Positions 18,794 through 27,026 of a DNA stretch of 64,000 nucleotides are shown one piece after another (the stretch's first letter is position 1; every line of letters starts with the position of its first letter). The notes under the pieces were generated by a model. It did no database searches. It saw nothing but the letters and a program-made list of their open reading frames with translations, and was not told the DNA's origin. The position numbers were made by a program, and so were the translations under genes. Origin of the DNA: Vibrio chagasii (GTDB taxonomy: Bacteria; Pseudomonadota; Gammaproteobacteria; Enterobacterales; Vibrionaceae); the NCBI RefSeq assembly GCF_002954585.1, contig NZ_MSCI01000003.1:85967-149966 (forward strand), in the 5' to 3' direction.

Positions 18794-19789
18794 GTGGTGG
18801 TTATGAAATTGACAATGAATGATGTATGTCGCGCTGTGATTAGAAATTATCGTATTGGGCTTATTGCTGCATCCCTCTTGGTATCGAGCCAAGTCAATGC
18901 AGAATCGGTTTTATGTGATGCTACTCAGGCAAGTACTAATCAATTACCACAGCTAGAGCAATCATGTCCGATCGGTAAGGGTGTTTGGGGTAATAAAGCG
19001 CCTAAGCGTCATTCAGATAATGAGCTGTTTTGGGTTCAATGTGGCCTGCTGAACAAGCCTTTGTCACTGAGCCAAGCAAAACCTCTTTACGGCAAAATTT
19101 CGACCAACGTATGGATGAAACCTGAGGGTGGTGATTATCGTTGTTTGATTGGTCCTTACTCTACATTTTCAGATGCGAGAAAAGATCTAGCTCAGGTTCG
19201 TAAGGTGCAAGGTTATGGCGAAGCCTTTATTCGTATGGTTGATAAGTCGCAGACCTCATCACAACCTATCGTGGCAAAAGCGGCCGAGCCTAAAGCAGCC
19301 GAGCCTAAAGCAGCAAAACCGACACCGGTTAAGGCGCCTGTAAAACCTGCAACTAAGCCTGCGGCGAAACCCGTAGCAGCCAAGCCAGCGGCAGCAGTGA
19401 CGAGTGCGGCTGCCATTCAGGCACTGCCAAGTGGTGGCAAGAATTCAGATAACGATCTAGAAATTGAAGTTCGCGTGACGGCAAATGTTGCCGGTAGCCA
19501 ATATGCGATCCCTTACTTGCTAGACCATGAGCAGCAGTTCTACATGGAGCAAGGTAAGCCTTGGAGTCGTTTGGATTATGGTAGTGCAGAGCTGGTATGT
19601 AATAAGATCAACATGAAGCTGATGACTGAAAAGCAATGGCAGAGCATCCTCGGCTCAAGAGTGATGGAAAACCAGAATTGGCCAATGCACCTACCTTATT
19701 GGGGAGCGGATAAGAAAGGCCTGTTCACCAATGGTAACGTAAACCAACTCAAAGGCTCTTCACTACTTAACGTGATGTGTGTGAAGTAA
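18794..19789 (+). CDS. Exported SPOR-domain protein
   Basis: A 331-residue protein of unknown role. A signal peptide follows a short basic N-terminus (hydrophobic GLIAASLLVSSQVNA). Residues about 70-155 look like a SPOR domain (NVWMKPEGGDYRCLIGPYST), which in other proteins binds denuded septal peptidoglycan. A low-complexity linker follows with repeats of EPKAA then K/P/A-rich VKPATKPAAKPVAAK. The C-terminal domain (about 225-331) is unassigned, with paired cysteines. The start is a GTG at 18794 five bases after GAGGG; an ATG three codons later is possible. It is monocistronic. Confidence 0.72.
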   Translation: MVVMKLTMNDVCRAVIRNYRIGLIAASLLVSSQVNAESVLCDATQASTNQLPQLEQSCPIGKGVWGNKAPKRHSDNELFWVQCGLLNKPLSLSQAKPLYGKISTNVWMKPEGGDYRCLIGPYSTFSDARKDLAQVRKVQGYGEAFIRMVDKSQTSSQPIVAKAAEPKAAEPKAAKPTPVKAPVKPATKPAAKPVAAKPAAAVTSAAAIQALPSGGKNSDNDLEIEVRVTANVAGSQYAIPYLLDHEQQFYMEQGKPWSRLDYGSAELVCNKINMKLMTEKQWQSILGSRVMENQNWPMHLPYWGADKKGLFTNGNVNQLKGSSLLNVMCVK

Positions 19790-19812
19790 CTCGTCGGATT
19801 GAAACCTTACTT

Positions 19813-19847
19813 AAGCCTCAGCGATTGCTGGGGCTTTGTTGTTTTTA
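19813..19847 (+). terminator. Terminator of the SPOR-domain gene
   Basis: AAGCCTCAGC-GATT-GCTGGGGCTT is a 10-bp stem with one G-T pair, followed by a T-rich tail. Confidence 0.85.
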
Positions 19848-20006
19848 GACCTTGTAATTCAGAGGCTAGGACACGTTGTTAAGCGACATATAGATAGCCG
19901 ATGGCAGACACCTTCAAATGAATTTGATCAAAAAGCACTAAAAATTGCTCAAATAGTGCAGTTGATGCGTAGAAAACCATAACTCAGCAACAAGGTGATT
20001 GAGATT

Positions 20007-21248
20007 ATGAGTTTGAAAAAACGATTAGAAGATGTGGCTCCTAGCTTCGAAGCTGGGGGGAAGTACGAAAAGCTCTACCCAGTGTATGAGGCATTTGCGA
20101 CCATATTTTACACGCCAGGGAATGTGAACCGAGGTATAACTCATGTCCGAGATAGTATTGACCTAAAACGGATTATGATTCTGGTGTGGTTGGCCACTTT
20201 CCCCGCGATGTTTTGGGGGATGTACAACGTAGGCCATCAATCCGTGATGGGGTTAACGGCTACCTATTCCGGTGCCGAGCTGGCTTCTATCATCGATAGT
20301 AGTTGGCGCCTATCGTGGGCGTTTGGTGATACACAGTCGTTAGTAGCAAGCGGCTGGGGAAGCCAGATGTTTTTGGGAGCGCTCTACTTCTTACCTGTTT
20401 ATGCCACCGTATTTGTGGTCGGGGGATTCTGGGAAGTTTTGTTTGCCGTTGTGCGAAAACACGAGGTGAATGAAGGCTTTTTTGTTAGTTCGGTATTGTT
20501 TGCACTTATTCTTCCGCCAACCATCCCGCTGTGGCAAGCCGCTTTAGGTATCACCTTTGGTATTGTCGTTGCCAAGGAGTTGTTCGGTGGCACAGGGCGA
20601 AACTTCCTCAATCCTGCACTGGCGGGGCGAGCGTTTCTTTACTTTGCTTACCCTGCCAACATGTCCGGTGGCTTGGTATGGGTTGCCGCTGACGGCTATT
20701 CAGGAGCGACACCGCTCAGCCAATGGTATGAAGGTGGTGGATCATCGCTTGTCAATAACATGACAGGTGAGGCAATTACTTGGATGGATGCCTTCATCGG
20801 AAACATTCCAGGCTCGATGGGCGAAGTGTCTTCACTGCTTATTATGCTGACCGGTGTGATTCTGATTGTCATGAAGATAGCGTCTTGGCGTATTGTGGCT
20901 GGTGTGATTGTTGGTCTTGTAGTGACGTCGAGTCTATTGAACTGGATTGGATCGGATACTAACTCAATGTTTTCGATGCCGTTTTACTGGCACTTTGTAT
21001 TAGGTGGCGTCGCGTTTGGTACCTTCTTCATGGCTACCGATCCTGTATCTGCAGCGTTCACTAATAATAGTAAATGGGCCTACGGGCTCCTGATTGGCGT
21101 AATGACGGTCGGTATTCGAGTACTCAACCCTGCCTATCCAGAGGGCATCATGCTCGCAATCTTGTTTGCGAACCTGTTTGCTCCGTTATTTGATTTCATG
21201 GTGAAAGAACAGAATATTAAGCGTAGGCAAAAACGCATGGCGCGTTAA
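20007..21248 (+). CDS. nqrB: Stand-alone NqrB-like subunit of Na+-translocating NADH:quinone reductase
   Basis: A 413-residue polytopic membrane protein that matches NqrB along its length (V. cholerae NqrB is about 415). NqrB carries a covalent FMN and riboflavin and takes part in sodium translocation. The FMN-attachment motif SGAT is intact (S232-T235, within DGYSGATPLSQW). The ATG at 20007 is chosen; a GTG four codons upstream overlaps the AAGG site. No nqrA, C, D, E or F is nearby and terminators flank it, so it is an orphan copy. It differs from RnfD in length and N-terminus. The symbol gives the family; the true nqr operon copy should be elsewhere. Confidence 0.82.
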   Translation: MSLKKRLEDVAPSFEAGGKYEKLYPVYEAFATIFYTPGNVNRGITHVRDSIDLKRIMILVWLATFPAMFWGMYNVGHQSVMGLTATYSGAELASIIDSSWRLSWAFGDTQSLVASGWGSQMFLGALYFLPVYATVFVVGGFWEVLFAVVRKHEVNEGFFVSSVLFALILPPTIPLWQAALGITFGIVVAKELFGGTGRNFLNPALAGRAFLYFAYPANMSGGLVWVAADGYSGATPLSQWYEGGGSSLVNNMTGEAITWMDAFIGNIPGSMGEVSSLLIMLTGVILIVMKIASWRIVAGVIVGLVVTSSLLNWIGSDTNSMFSMPFYWHFVLGGVAFGTFFMATDPVSAAFTNNSKWAYGLLIGVMTVGIRVLNPAYPEGIMLAILFANLFAPLFDFMVKEQNIKRRQKRMAR

Positions 21249-21260
21249 TCTACCAAAGAA

Positions 21261-21288
21261 AAAGGCTTGCCGATGTGCAAGCCTTTCT
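21261..21288 (+). terminator. Terminator of the nqrB-like gene
   Basis: AAAGGCTTGC-CGATGT-GCAAGCCTTT is a 10-bp perfect stem, 12 bases after the stop codon, with a short T-rich tail. Confidence 0.8.
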
Positions 21289-21313
21289 ATTGATAAAGAA
21301 ACATAAAAGCCAT

Positions 21314-21565
21314 TCAACTCCACTTCAAATCAATCTCGAATGGTTGTGTACTACCACAGTGCTCACCACACATCTCATCGTAAGCGCTGTTATGTATCAG
21401 CGTTGCTGACGATATGCCTTGATCACTAAAGTGGTCACGCGCTTGGTTGACACTCAAAAATTTCATCGGGTGCTGGTGGTCGTCTTTAATTAATCGCTTT
21501 TGCTCGCCAACGACTTGGTAAGCTAAGTAAATTCCGCCTTCAAATGATTCAATTAGTAGATTCAT
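21314..21565 (-). CDS. Small conserved protein, probably DUF6482 family
   Basis: An 83-residue soluble protein with no signal or membrane segment, starting MNLLIESFEGGIYLAYQV. Two cysteines lie in EMCGEHCGST near the C-terminus. It resembles the DUF6482 family from memory; no function is known. The ATG at 21565 has GGAG at the right distance, while an ATG four codons upstream overlaps that site. It is a single gene on the minus strand between the nqrB-like gene and gorA. Confidence 0.7.
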   Translation of the reverse strand: MNLLIESFEGGIYLAYQVVGEQKRLIKDDHQHPMKFLSVNQARDHFSDQGISSATLIHNSAYDEMCGEHCGSTQPFEIDLKWS

Positions 21566-21637
21566 CACAAACTCCATTTTCTAGTTAGGTGGATATTTGT
21601 GTTACGTCGAATCGAGAACCAAGGTTCAAAGCGGGCA

Positions 21638-21668
21638 TAAAAAAAGCAGTCCCAAGGACTGCTTTTTA
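21638..21668. terminator. Terminator of gorA
   Basis: AAAAAGCAGTCC-CAA-GGACTGCTTTTT has a 10-bp core stem with A- and T-runs on both sides. It lies just after the gorA stop on the minus strand. Confidence 0.88.
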
Positions 21669-21691
21669 AAAGTATCAAATAAAGGTGTTGA

Positions 21692-23047
21692 TTAACGCAT
21701 AGTAACGAATTCTTCGCTGCCTGTTGGGTGAATTGCCACAACAGAGTCGAAGTCTGCTTTGGTTGCGCCCATCTTCATTGCAACGCCGAAGCCTTGAATC
21801 ATCTCATCAACCGTGAAGCCGATGCCGTGTAGACCAACGACAGTCTCTTCTTCGCCAGCACATACTAGTTTCATCTTACAAGGTTGACGGTGCTTGGTTA
21901 CGGCTGTGTACATCGCAGTGAAGCCTGATGTATAAACCTTGATATTGTCTTTACCGTACTTCTCTTCAGCTTCTTGAGTCGTTAGACCGATTGTGCCGAT
22001 AGGTGGGTGGCTGAATACAACAGTAGGAACTAGGTTGTAGTCCATTTTCGCGTTAGTTTGGCCGTTGAATAGGCGCTCAGAAAGCTGACGACCTGCTTTA
22101 ACCGCTACAGGAGTTAGCTCGATACCGCCTTCCATGATGTCACCCACACAGTAGATGCCAGGAACGTTAGTCGCTTGGAATTCGTCTACCTTGATGTAGC
22201 CACGGTCGTTTGTCTCCACGCCCGTTGATGCTAGGTTGATAGCGTCAGTCGCTGGGTGACGGCCGATAGCCCAGATTAGGTGGTCAACGTTTTGAGTGTT
22301 GCCATTCTCTAGGTGTAGAGTCAGTGTGCCGTCCGCTTCTTTCACTACTTCTTTAGGCACAGAGTGCGTGTGAAGTGTTGGACCTTCTGCTTCCATTACC
22401 TCAACTAACGTCTCAACGATCATTGGGTCGAAGCTACGTAGCGGAGACTCTTTACGGCAGAATAGGTGTGTTTCTGTACCAAGTGCGCTTAGTACGCCTG
22501 CGATCTCAACTGCGATGTAGCCTGCACCGATAACCGCAACGCGTTTTGGTTGCTCCATTAGCTCGAAGAAGCCATTTGAATCGATGCCGTATTCTGCACC
22601 TGGGATGTTTGGAATCGTTGGACGACCACCTACCGCGATCAGGATGTGATCAGCTGTGTAGTGTACACCGTTTACTTCAACCGTCTTTTCGTCAACGAAT
22701 TTAGCAAAACCTTTGATTACGTTTACTTTGTTGTTACCAAGTACGCGATCGTAAGATTGGTGGATACGACCGATGTACGCTTGGCGGTTCTCAATCAGTT
22801 TGCTCCAGTTGAAATTCTTCACTTCAACATCAAAGCCGTAGTCTTCAGAGTATAGGTTGATCGCTTCAGCGACTTGAGCGCCGTGCCACATTACCTTTTT
22901 AGGAACACAACCAACGTTTACACAAGTACCACCAAGGTCCTGAGCTTCGATAAGTGCAACTTTTGCACCGTGCATTGCCGCGCGGTTTGCTGATGCGATG
23001 CCGCCGCTGCCGCCACCGATACAGATGTAATCAAAATGAGTCGCCAT
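21692..23047 (-). CDS. gorA: Glutathione reductase
   Basis: A cytoplasmic FAD enzyme (451 residues; E. coli 450) that reduces glutathione disulfide with NADPH. FAD-binding IGGGSGGIASANRAA is at the N-terminus and the redox-active pair is in GGTCVNVGCVPKK (about 40-52). The NADPH fold is AVIGAGYIAVEIAGVL. The interface end, VVAIHPTGSEEFVTMR, carries the His-Glu pair. The ATG at 23047 follows TGGAGAAAGTA; an ATG four codons upstream overlaps the ribosome site. The neighbours rlmJ and prlC follow the E. coli order gor-rlmJ-prlC. Confidence 0.96.
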   Translation of the reverse strand: MATHFDYICIGGGSGGIASANRAAMHGAKVALIEAQDLGGTCVNVGCVPKKVMWHGAQVAEAINLYSEDYGFDVEVKNFNWSKLIENRQAYIGRIHQSYDRVLGNNKVNVIKGFAKFVDEKTVEVNGVHYTADHILIAVGGRPTIPNIPGAEYGIDSNGFFELMEQPKRVAVIGAGYIAVEIAGVLSALGTETHLFCRKESPLRSFDPMIVETLVEVMEAEGPTLHTHSVPKEVVKEADGTLTLHLENGNTQNVDHLIWAIGRHPATDAINLASTGVETNDRGYIKVDEFQATNVPGIYCVGDIMEGGIELTPVAVKAGRQLSERLFNGQTNAKMDYNLVPTVVFSHPPIGTIGLTTQEAEEKYGKDNIKVYTSGFTAMYTAVTKHRQPCKMKLVCAGEEETVVGLHGIGFTVDEMIQGFGVAMKMGATKADFDSVVAIHPTGSEEFVTMR

Positions 23048-23234
23048 TACTTTCTCCATTTATTGAGGGTTGTAGTCACAGTGAGCACACTGGATACCTA
23101 CGTCCTATAGATTCTAAAATTGTCTAATTATTATATTGAGGGCAGATTGGTTGAACTCAATCTCCCTGTTTTAAATTTATTCGTCCACATCACAGTCTTT
23201 TGACTGCTCTTTGAGCTTCAATGTGGTATCGAGG

Positions 23235-24074
23235 TTACTCAGGTACGATCCACTCTACTTTGTAGTGACCGGTTGCTGGAGCAATTGCTTCCTTCAAGAA
23301 TGGAAGAATCTCGTTCATTTGGCTTTCTAGTTTCCAGGGTGGGTTGATAACAATCATGCCTGATGCTGTCATGCCACGCTCGTTGGTGTCTGGTGATACA
23401 CCAAGCTCGATCTGTAGAATCTTGTTGATGCCCAAGCTTTCTAAGCCTTCGATCATGTCTTCGATGTCACAACGGTTCACTACTGGGTACCAAATTGCGT
23501 AGATACCCGTTGCCCAGCGCTTATGGCTTTGAGCAATAGCTGTCACTACATCACGGTACTCTTTTGCAAGCTCGTACGGTGGGTCGATCAGTACTAAGCC
23601 GCGGCGCTCTTTGGGCGGCAGGCTTGCTTTTAGACGCTTAAAGCCATCTTCTTTGTAGATCGATACCTGACGATCACGGTGGAACTCTTGCTCAAGCAGC
23701 GGGTGGTCAGCTGGGTGAAGCTCGGTCAGTACCATGCGGTCCTGGTCACGTAGGTGGGCACGTGCAACACGTGGCGAGCCTGGGTAGTAGCGAAGCTTGT
23801 CACCGTTGTTTAGCGTTGAGATAGACTCAAGGTAGCTTTGAATGTCTTCAGGAAGATTTTGCTGTTCCCAGACGCGAGCGATACCTTGTTTGTATTCACC
23901 GGTTTTTTCAGACCATTCATGCGTTAAGTCGTAACGACCTACACCAGAGTGAGTGTCATGGTAAACAAAAGGCTTATCCTTCTGTTTCAAAGAATTAAGA
24001 ATAAGGCTCTGTACGATATGCTTTACTACGTCGGCATGGTTACCTGCGTGGAAGCTGTGGCGATAACTTAACAA
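23235..24074 (-). CDS. rlmJ: 23S rRNA (adenine-2030-N6)-methyltransferase RlmJ
   Basis: A SAM-dependent enzyme that methylates A2030 of 23S rRNA; 279 residues (E. coli 280). With a TTG start at 24074 the N-terminus reads MLSYRHSFHAGNHADVVKH, which agrees almost residue for residue with E. coli RlmJ. GAGAG lies six bases upstream. An ATG/GTG-type start six codons earlier would add residues not seen in the family. The catalytic motif is LIDPPYE. It probably forms its own unit divergent from prlC. Confidence 0.93.
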   Translation of the reverse strand: MLSYRHSFHAGNHADVVKHIVQSLILNSLKQKDKPFVYHDTHSGVGRYDLTHEWSEKTGEYKQGIARVWEQQNLPEDIQSYLESISTLNNGDKLRYYPGSPRVARAHLRDQDRMVLTELHPADHPLLEQEFHRDRQVSIYKEDGFKRLKASLPPKERRGLVLIDPPYELAKEYRDVVTAIAQSHKRWATGIYAIWYPVVNRCDIEDMIEGLESLGINKILQIELGVSPDTNERGMTASGMIVINPPWKLESQMNEILPFLKEAIAPATGHYKVEWIVPE

Positions 24075-24352
24075 ATTAAACTCTCGTAACACTCTCGTTT
24101 TAGAGTGTGGTTAGTGTAGGTGGGTTAATCTGATTATTATAACCCTCAATGGACCATAAATTCTCGAACAATTCAGGGACAGTCGTCAGCTATCTGCAGT
24201 TAGTTATTGGTTCTACTATTGAAATTTGCCTTTATGGGCACTATTTAATAACTATTCGCAGGTGATTTTTTAGGGCGCTGCTTAGCCTGATGACTGTAAG
24301 ACGACCTCATTACAAAAAAGACGAAAGTCTCTAACGCCAAAGGAATGTTTAT

Positions 24353-26395
24353 ATGTCTAATCCGCTATTAACCTTCACGGACTTACCTTCGTTTTCACAA
24401 ATCAAACCTGAGCATGTTAAGCCAGCGGTTGAGCAAGTGATTGAAGCGTGTCGCAACAAGATAGAACAAGTACTTGAAGGTAATACTTCACCAAGCTGGG
24501 ACAACTTAGTTGCTCCAATTGAAGAAGTGGATGATCGTTTAGGCCGTGTTTGGTCACCAGTAAGCCACATGAACTCGGTTGTGAACAGCGACGAGCTGCG
24601 TGAAGCGTATGAAAGCTGTTTACCTCTGCTGTCTGAGTACGGCACCTGGGTTGGTCAACACAAAGGTCTGTTTGAAGCGTATAAAGCGATCAAGGCGAGC
24701 GAAGCGTTCTCTGGATTAAATCGTGCTCAACAAAAAACCATTACCGATGCACTGCGTGATTTCGAACTATCAGGCATTGGTTTACCCGCTGACGAGCAGC
24801 ACCGCTATGGTGAGATCAGCAAGCGTCAGTCTGAGCTGGGCTCTCAATTCTCAAACAATGTACTTGATGCAACCATGGGTTGGAGCAAGCAGGTGACTGA
24901 TGTTGCTGAATTGGCAGGCATGCCTGAATCAGCACTGGCTGCGGCAAAAGCGGCGGCAGAGGCTAAAGAGCAAGAAGGTTACCTACTGACTTTAGATATC
25001 CCATCGTACCTACCAGTAATGACTTACTGTGATAACCAAGAGCTGCGTAAAGAGCTGTACGAAGCTTACGTTACTCGCGCTTCAGACCGTGGTCCAAACG
25101 CTGGTAAGTGGGACAACACAGAGATCATCACCGAGCAGCTTAAATTGCGTCATGAGATCGCACGTATGCTTGGCTTTGGCACTTACAGCGAGAAATCTCT
25201 GGCAACCAAAATGGCAGAGACGCCAGATCAGGTTCTGGGCTTCTTGAATGATTTAGCGGTGAAAGCGAAGCCTCAAGGTGAGCGTGAAGTGGAAGAGCTG
25301 CGCCAGTTCGCTGAAAAAGAGTTTGGTGTGTCTGAGCTAGAGCTTTGGGATATCCCTTACTACAGCGAAAAACAGAAACAGCACCTATTCCAAATCTCAG
25401 ATGAAGAGCTGCGCCCTTACTTCCCTGAATCGAAAGCGGTATCGGGTCTGTTTGAAGTACTGAATCGTGTATTCGGTATGACAGTGAAAGAGCGTGAAGG
25501 CGTCGACACATGGCATGAGTCGGTACGCTTCTTTGATATCTTTGATTCTAATAACACATTGCGTGGTAGCTTCTACCTAGATTTGTACGCTCGTGAACAC
25601 AAGCGTGGCGGAGCATGGATGGACGACTGCCGTGGTCGTCGTATTACCGCTGCTGGTGAACTACAAACGCCAGTCGCTTACCTGACGTGTAACTTCAATA
25701 AACCGGTTGGCGACAAGCCGGCGTTGTTTACCCACGATGAAGTTGTGACTCTGTTCCACGAGTTTGGCCATGGTATCCACCATATGCTGACTCAAGTAGA
25801 AGCAGGCGCGGTTGCAGGTATCAATGGTGTGCCTTGGGATGCAGTTGAGTTGCCAAGTCAGTTCCTAGAAAACTGGTGTTGGGAAGAAGAAGCACTAGCA
25901 TTCATTTCTGGTCACTTCGAAACAGGTGAAGCTTTACCAAAAGAGATGCTAGAGAAGATGCTAGCGGCGAAGAACTTCCAATCAGCGATGTTCATTTTAC
26001 GCCAGCTAGAGTTCGGTCTGTTCGACTTTACGCTACACACTACTTACGATCCAGAAGTTGGTGCGCGCGTACTTGAAACACTGGCTGATGTGAAATCTAA
26101 AGTGGCGGTACTACCAAGCCTTGATTGGAACCGTTTCTCACACAGCTTCAGCCACATCTTCGCTGGTGGTTACAGCGCGGGTTACTACAGCTACCTATGG
26201 GCTGAAGTGCTATCGGCAGATGCGTTCTCAGCATTTGAAGAAGAGGGTATCTTCAACACTGAAACGGGTAATCGCTTCCTGAATAACATCCTAGAAATGG
26301 GTGGCAGTGAAGAGCCAATGGAGCTGTTCAAACGCTTCCGTGGTCGTGAGCCTCAAATCGACGCGATGCTGCGCCATGCAGGTATCAGCGCGTAA
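24353..26395 (+). CDS. prlC: Oligopeptidase A
   Basis: A cytoplasmic M3-family zinc metallopeptidase of 680 residues (E. coli 680) that degrades short peptides, including cleaved signal peptides. The zinc motif HEFGH lies in VVTLFHEFGHGIHHML with the distal glutamate in ELPSQFLENWCWEEEAL. AAAGGAATG precedes the ATG. It is divergent from rlmJ across 278 bases in which no other gene was seen. In E. coli rsmJ follows directly; here asnC and a GGDEF-EAL gene lie between. Confidence 0.95.
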   Translation: MSNPLLTFTDLPSFSQIKPEHVKPAVEQVIEACRNKIEQVLEGNTSPSWDNLVAPIEEVDDRLGRVWSPVSHMNSVVNSDELREAYESCLPLLSEYGTWVGQHKGLFEAYKAIKASEAFSGLNRAQQKTITDALRDFELSGIGLPADEQHRYGEISKRQSELGSQFSNNVLDATMGWSKQVTDVAELAGMPESALAAAKAAAEAKEQEGYLLTLDIPSYLPVMTYCDNQELRKELYEAYVTRASDRGPNAGKWDNTEIITEQLKLRHEIARMLGFGTYSEKSLATKMAETPDQVLGFLNDLAVKAKPQGEREVEELRQFAEKEFGVSELELWDIPYYSEKQKQHLFQISDEELRPYFPESKAVSGLFEVLNRVFGMTVKEREGVDTWHESVRFFDIFDSNNTLRGSFYLDLYAREHKRGGAWMDDCRGRRITAAGELQTPVAYLTCNFNKPVGDKPALFTHDEVVTLFHEFGHGIHHMLTQVEAGAVAGINGVPWDAVELPSQFLENWCWEEEALAFISGHFETGEALPKEMLEKMLAAKNFQSAMFILRQLEFGLFDFTLHTTYDPEVGARVLETLADVKSKVAVLPSLDWNRFSHSFSHIFAGGYSAGYYSYLWAEVLSADAFSAFEEEGIFNTETGNRFLNNILEMGGSEEPMELFKRFRGREPQIDAMLRHAGISA

Positions 26396-26413
26396 TATTG
26401 TGCTGGTCAGAAT

Positions 26414-26446
26414 GTAAAAAGAGCCTCCTTGTGAGGCTCTTTTTGT
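26414..26446. terminator. Bidirectional terminator between prlC and asnC
   Basis: AAAAAGAGCCTC-CTTGT-GAGGCTCTTTTT lies between convergent genes with A/T runs on both sides. Confidence 0.9.
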
Positions 26447-26463
26447 ATCGGCTTATCAATCGA

Positions 26464-26928
26464 TTATGGGTTCACATTACGATTGATTGGGTTTTGCAGT
26501 GAGATTAGCGTCTCGGTCGATTGCACCTCATCAATTGCCTGCAACTTATCGATCAAAACGAACTGCAGCTCTTCAATCGATTTACACATCAACTTAACGA
26601 AAATATTGTAGGCACCAGTGGTGTAGTAGGCTTCAACCACCTCATCTAGGGCATTCAGTTTAGCGATTGCCGAGTGGTAATCTTTGGCTGCATTCAGGTT
26701 GATGCCAATAAAGCAACATACGTCGTAACCTAGCTTTTTCGTGTTTACCACCACTTCGGTGCGCTCAATAATGTCGGCCGATCTCATTTTCTCGATACGG
26801 ACGTGAATAGTCGCAGGGCTTACGTCAAACTGCTTGGCCATCTCGGCGTAAGGCGTACGAGCATCTTCCATTAAGGTTTTCAGAATGGCACGGTCTAGGT
26901 CATCGAGACGAGCGGTAGTTGTGGACAT
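26464..26928 (-). CDS. asnC: AsnC, Lrp/AsnC-family regulator
   Basis: A 154-residue regulator matching E. coli AsnC through most of its length (MAKQFDVSPATIHVRIEKM helix-turn-helix; then AYYTTGAYNIFVKLMCKS and IQ/DEVQSTETLISLQNPI). AsnC binds asparagine and activates asnA in E. coli. Here asnA is not adjacent: the divergent gene is a GGDEF-EAL sensor. It may still control asnA from a distance. Confidence 0.9.
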   Translation of the reverse strand: MSTTTARLDDLDRAILKTLMEDARTPYAEMAKQFDVSPATIHVRIEKMRSADIIERTEVVVNTKKLGYDVCCFIGINLNAAKDYHSAIAKLNALDEVVEAYYTTGAYNIFVKLMCKSIEELQFVLIDKLQAIDEVQSTETLISLQNPINRNVNP

Positions 26929-27026
26929 GCTTAACCCTTAGATTTAATGAAAATATATCGGCTAGAGTACATATCATAGCCAAGGGTGATAATATTAGCA
27001 GCAACAATGATGTTAGGGTGAATTCA

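Noticed and set aside
19213..19416. Open frame antisense to the Ala/Pro/Lys-rich linker of the SPOR protein
   Set aside because: It is an alanine/glycine-rich shadow of the repeat-coding region on the other strand.
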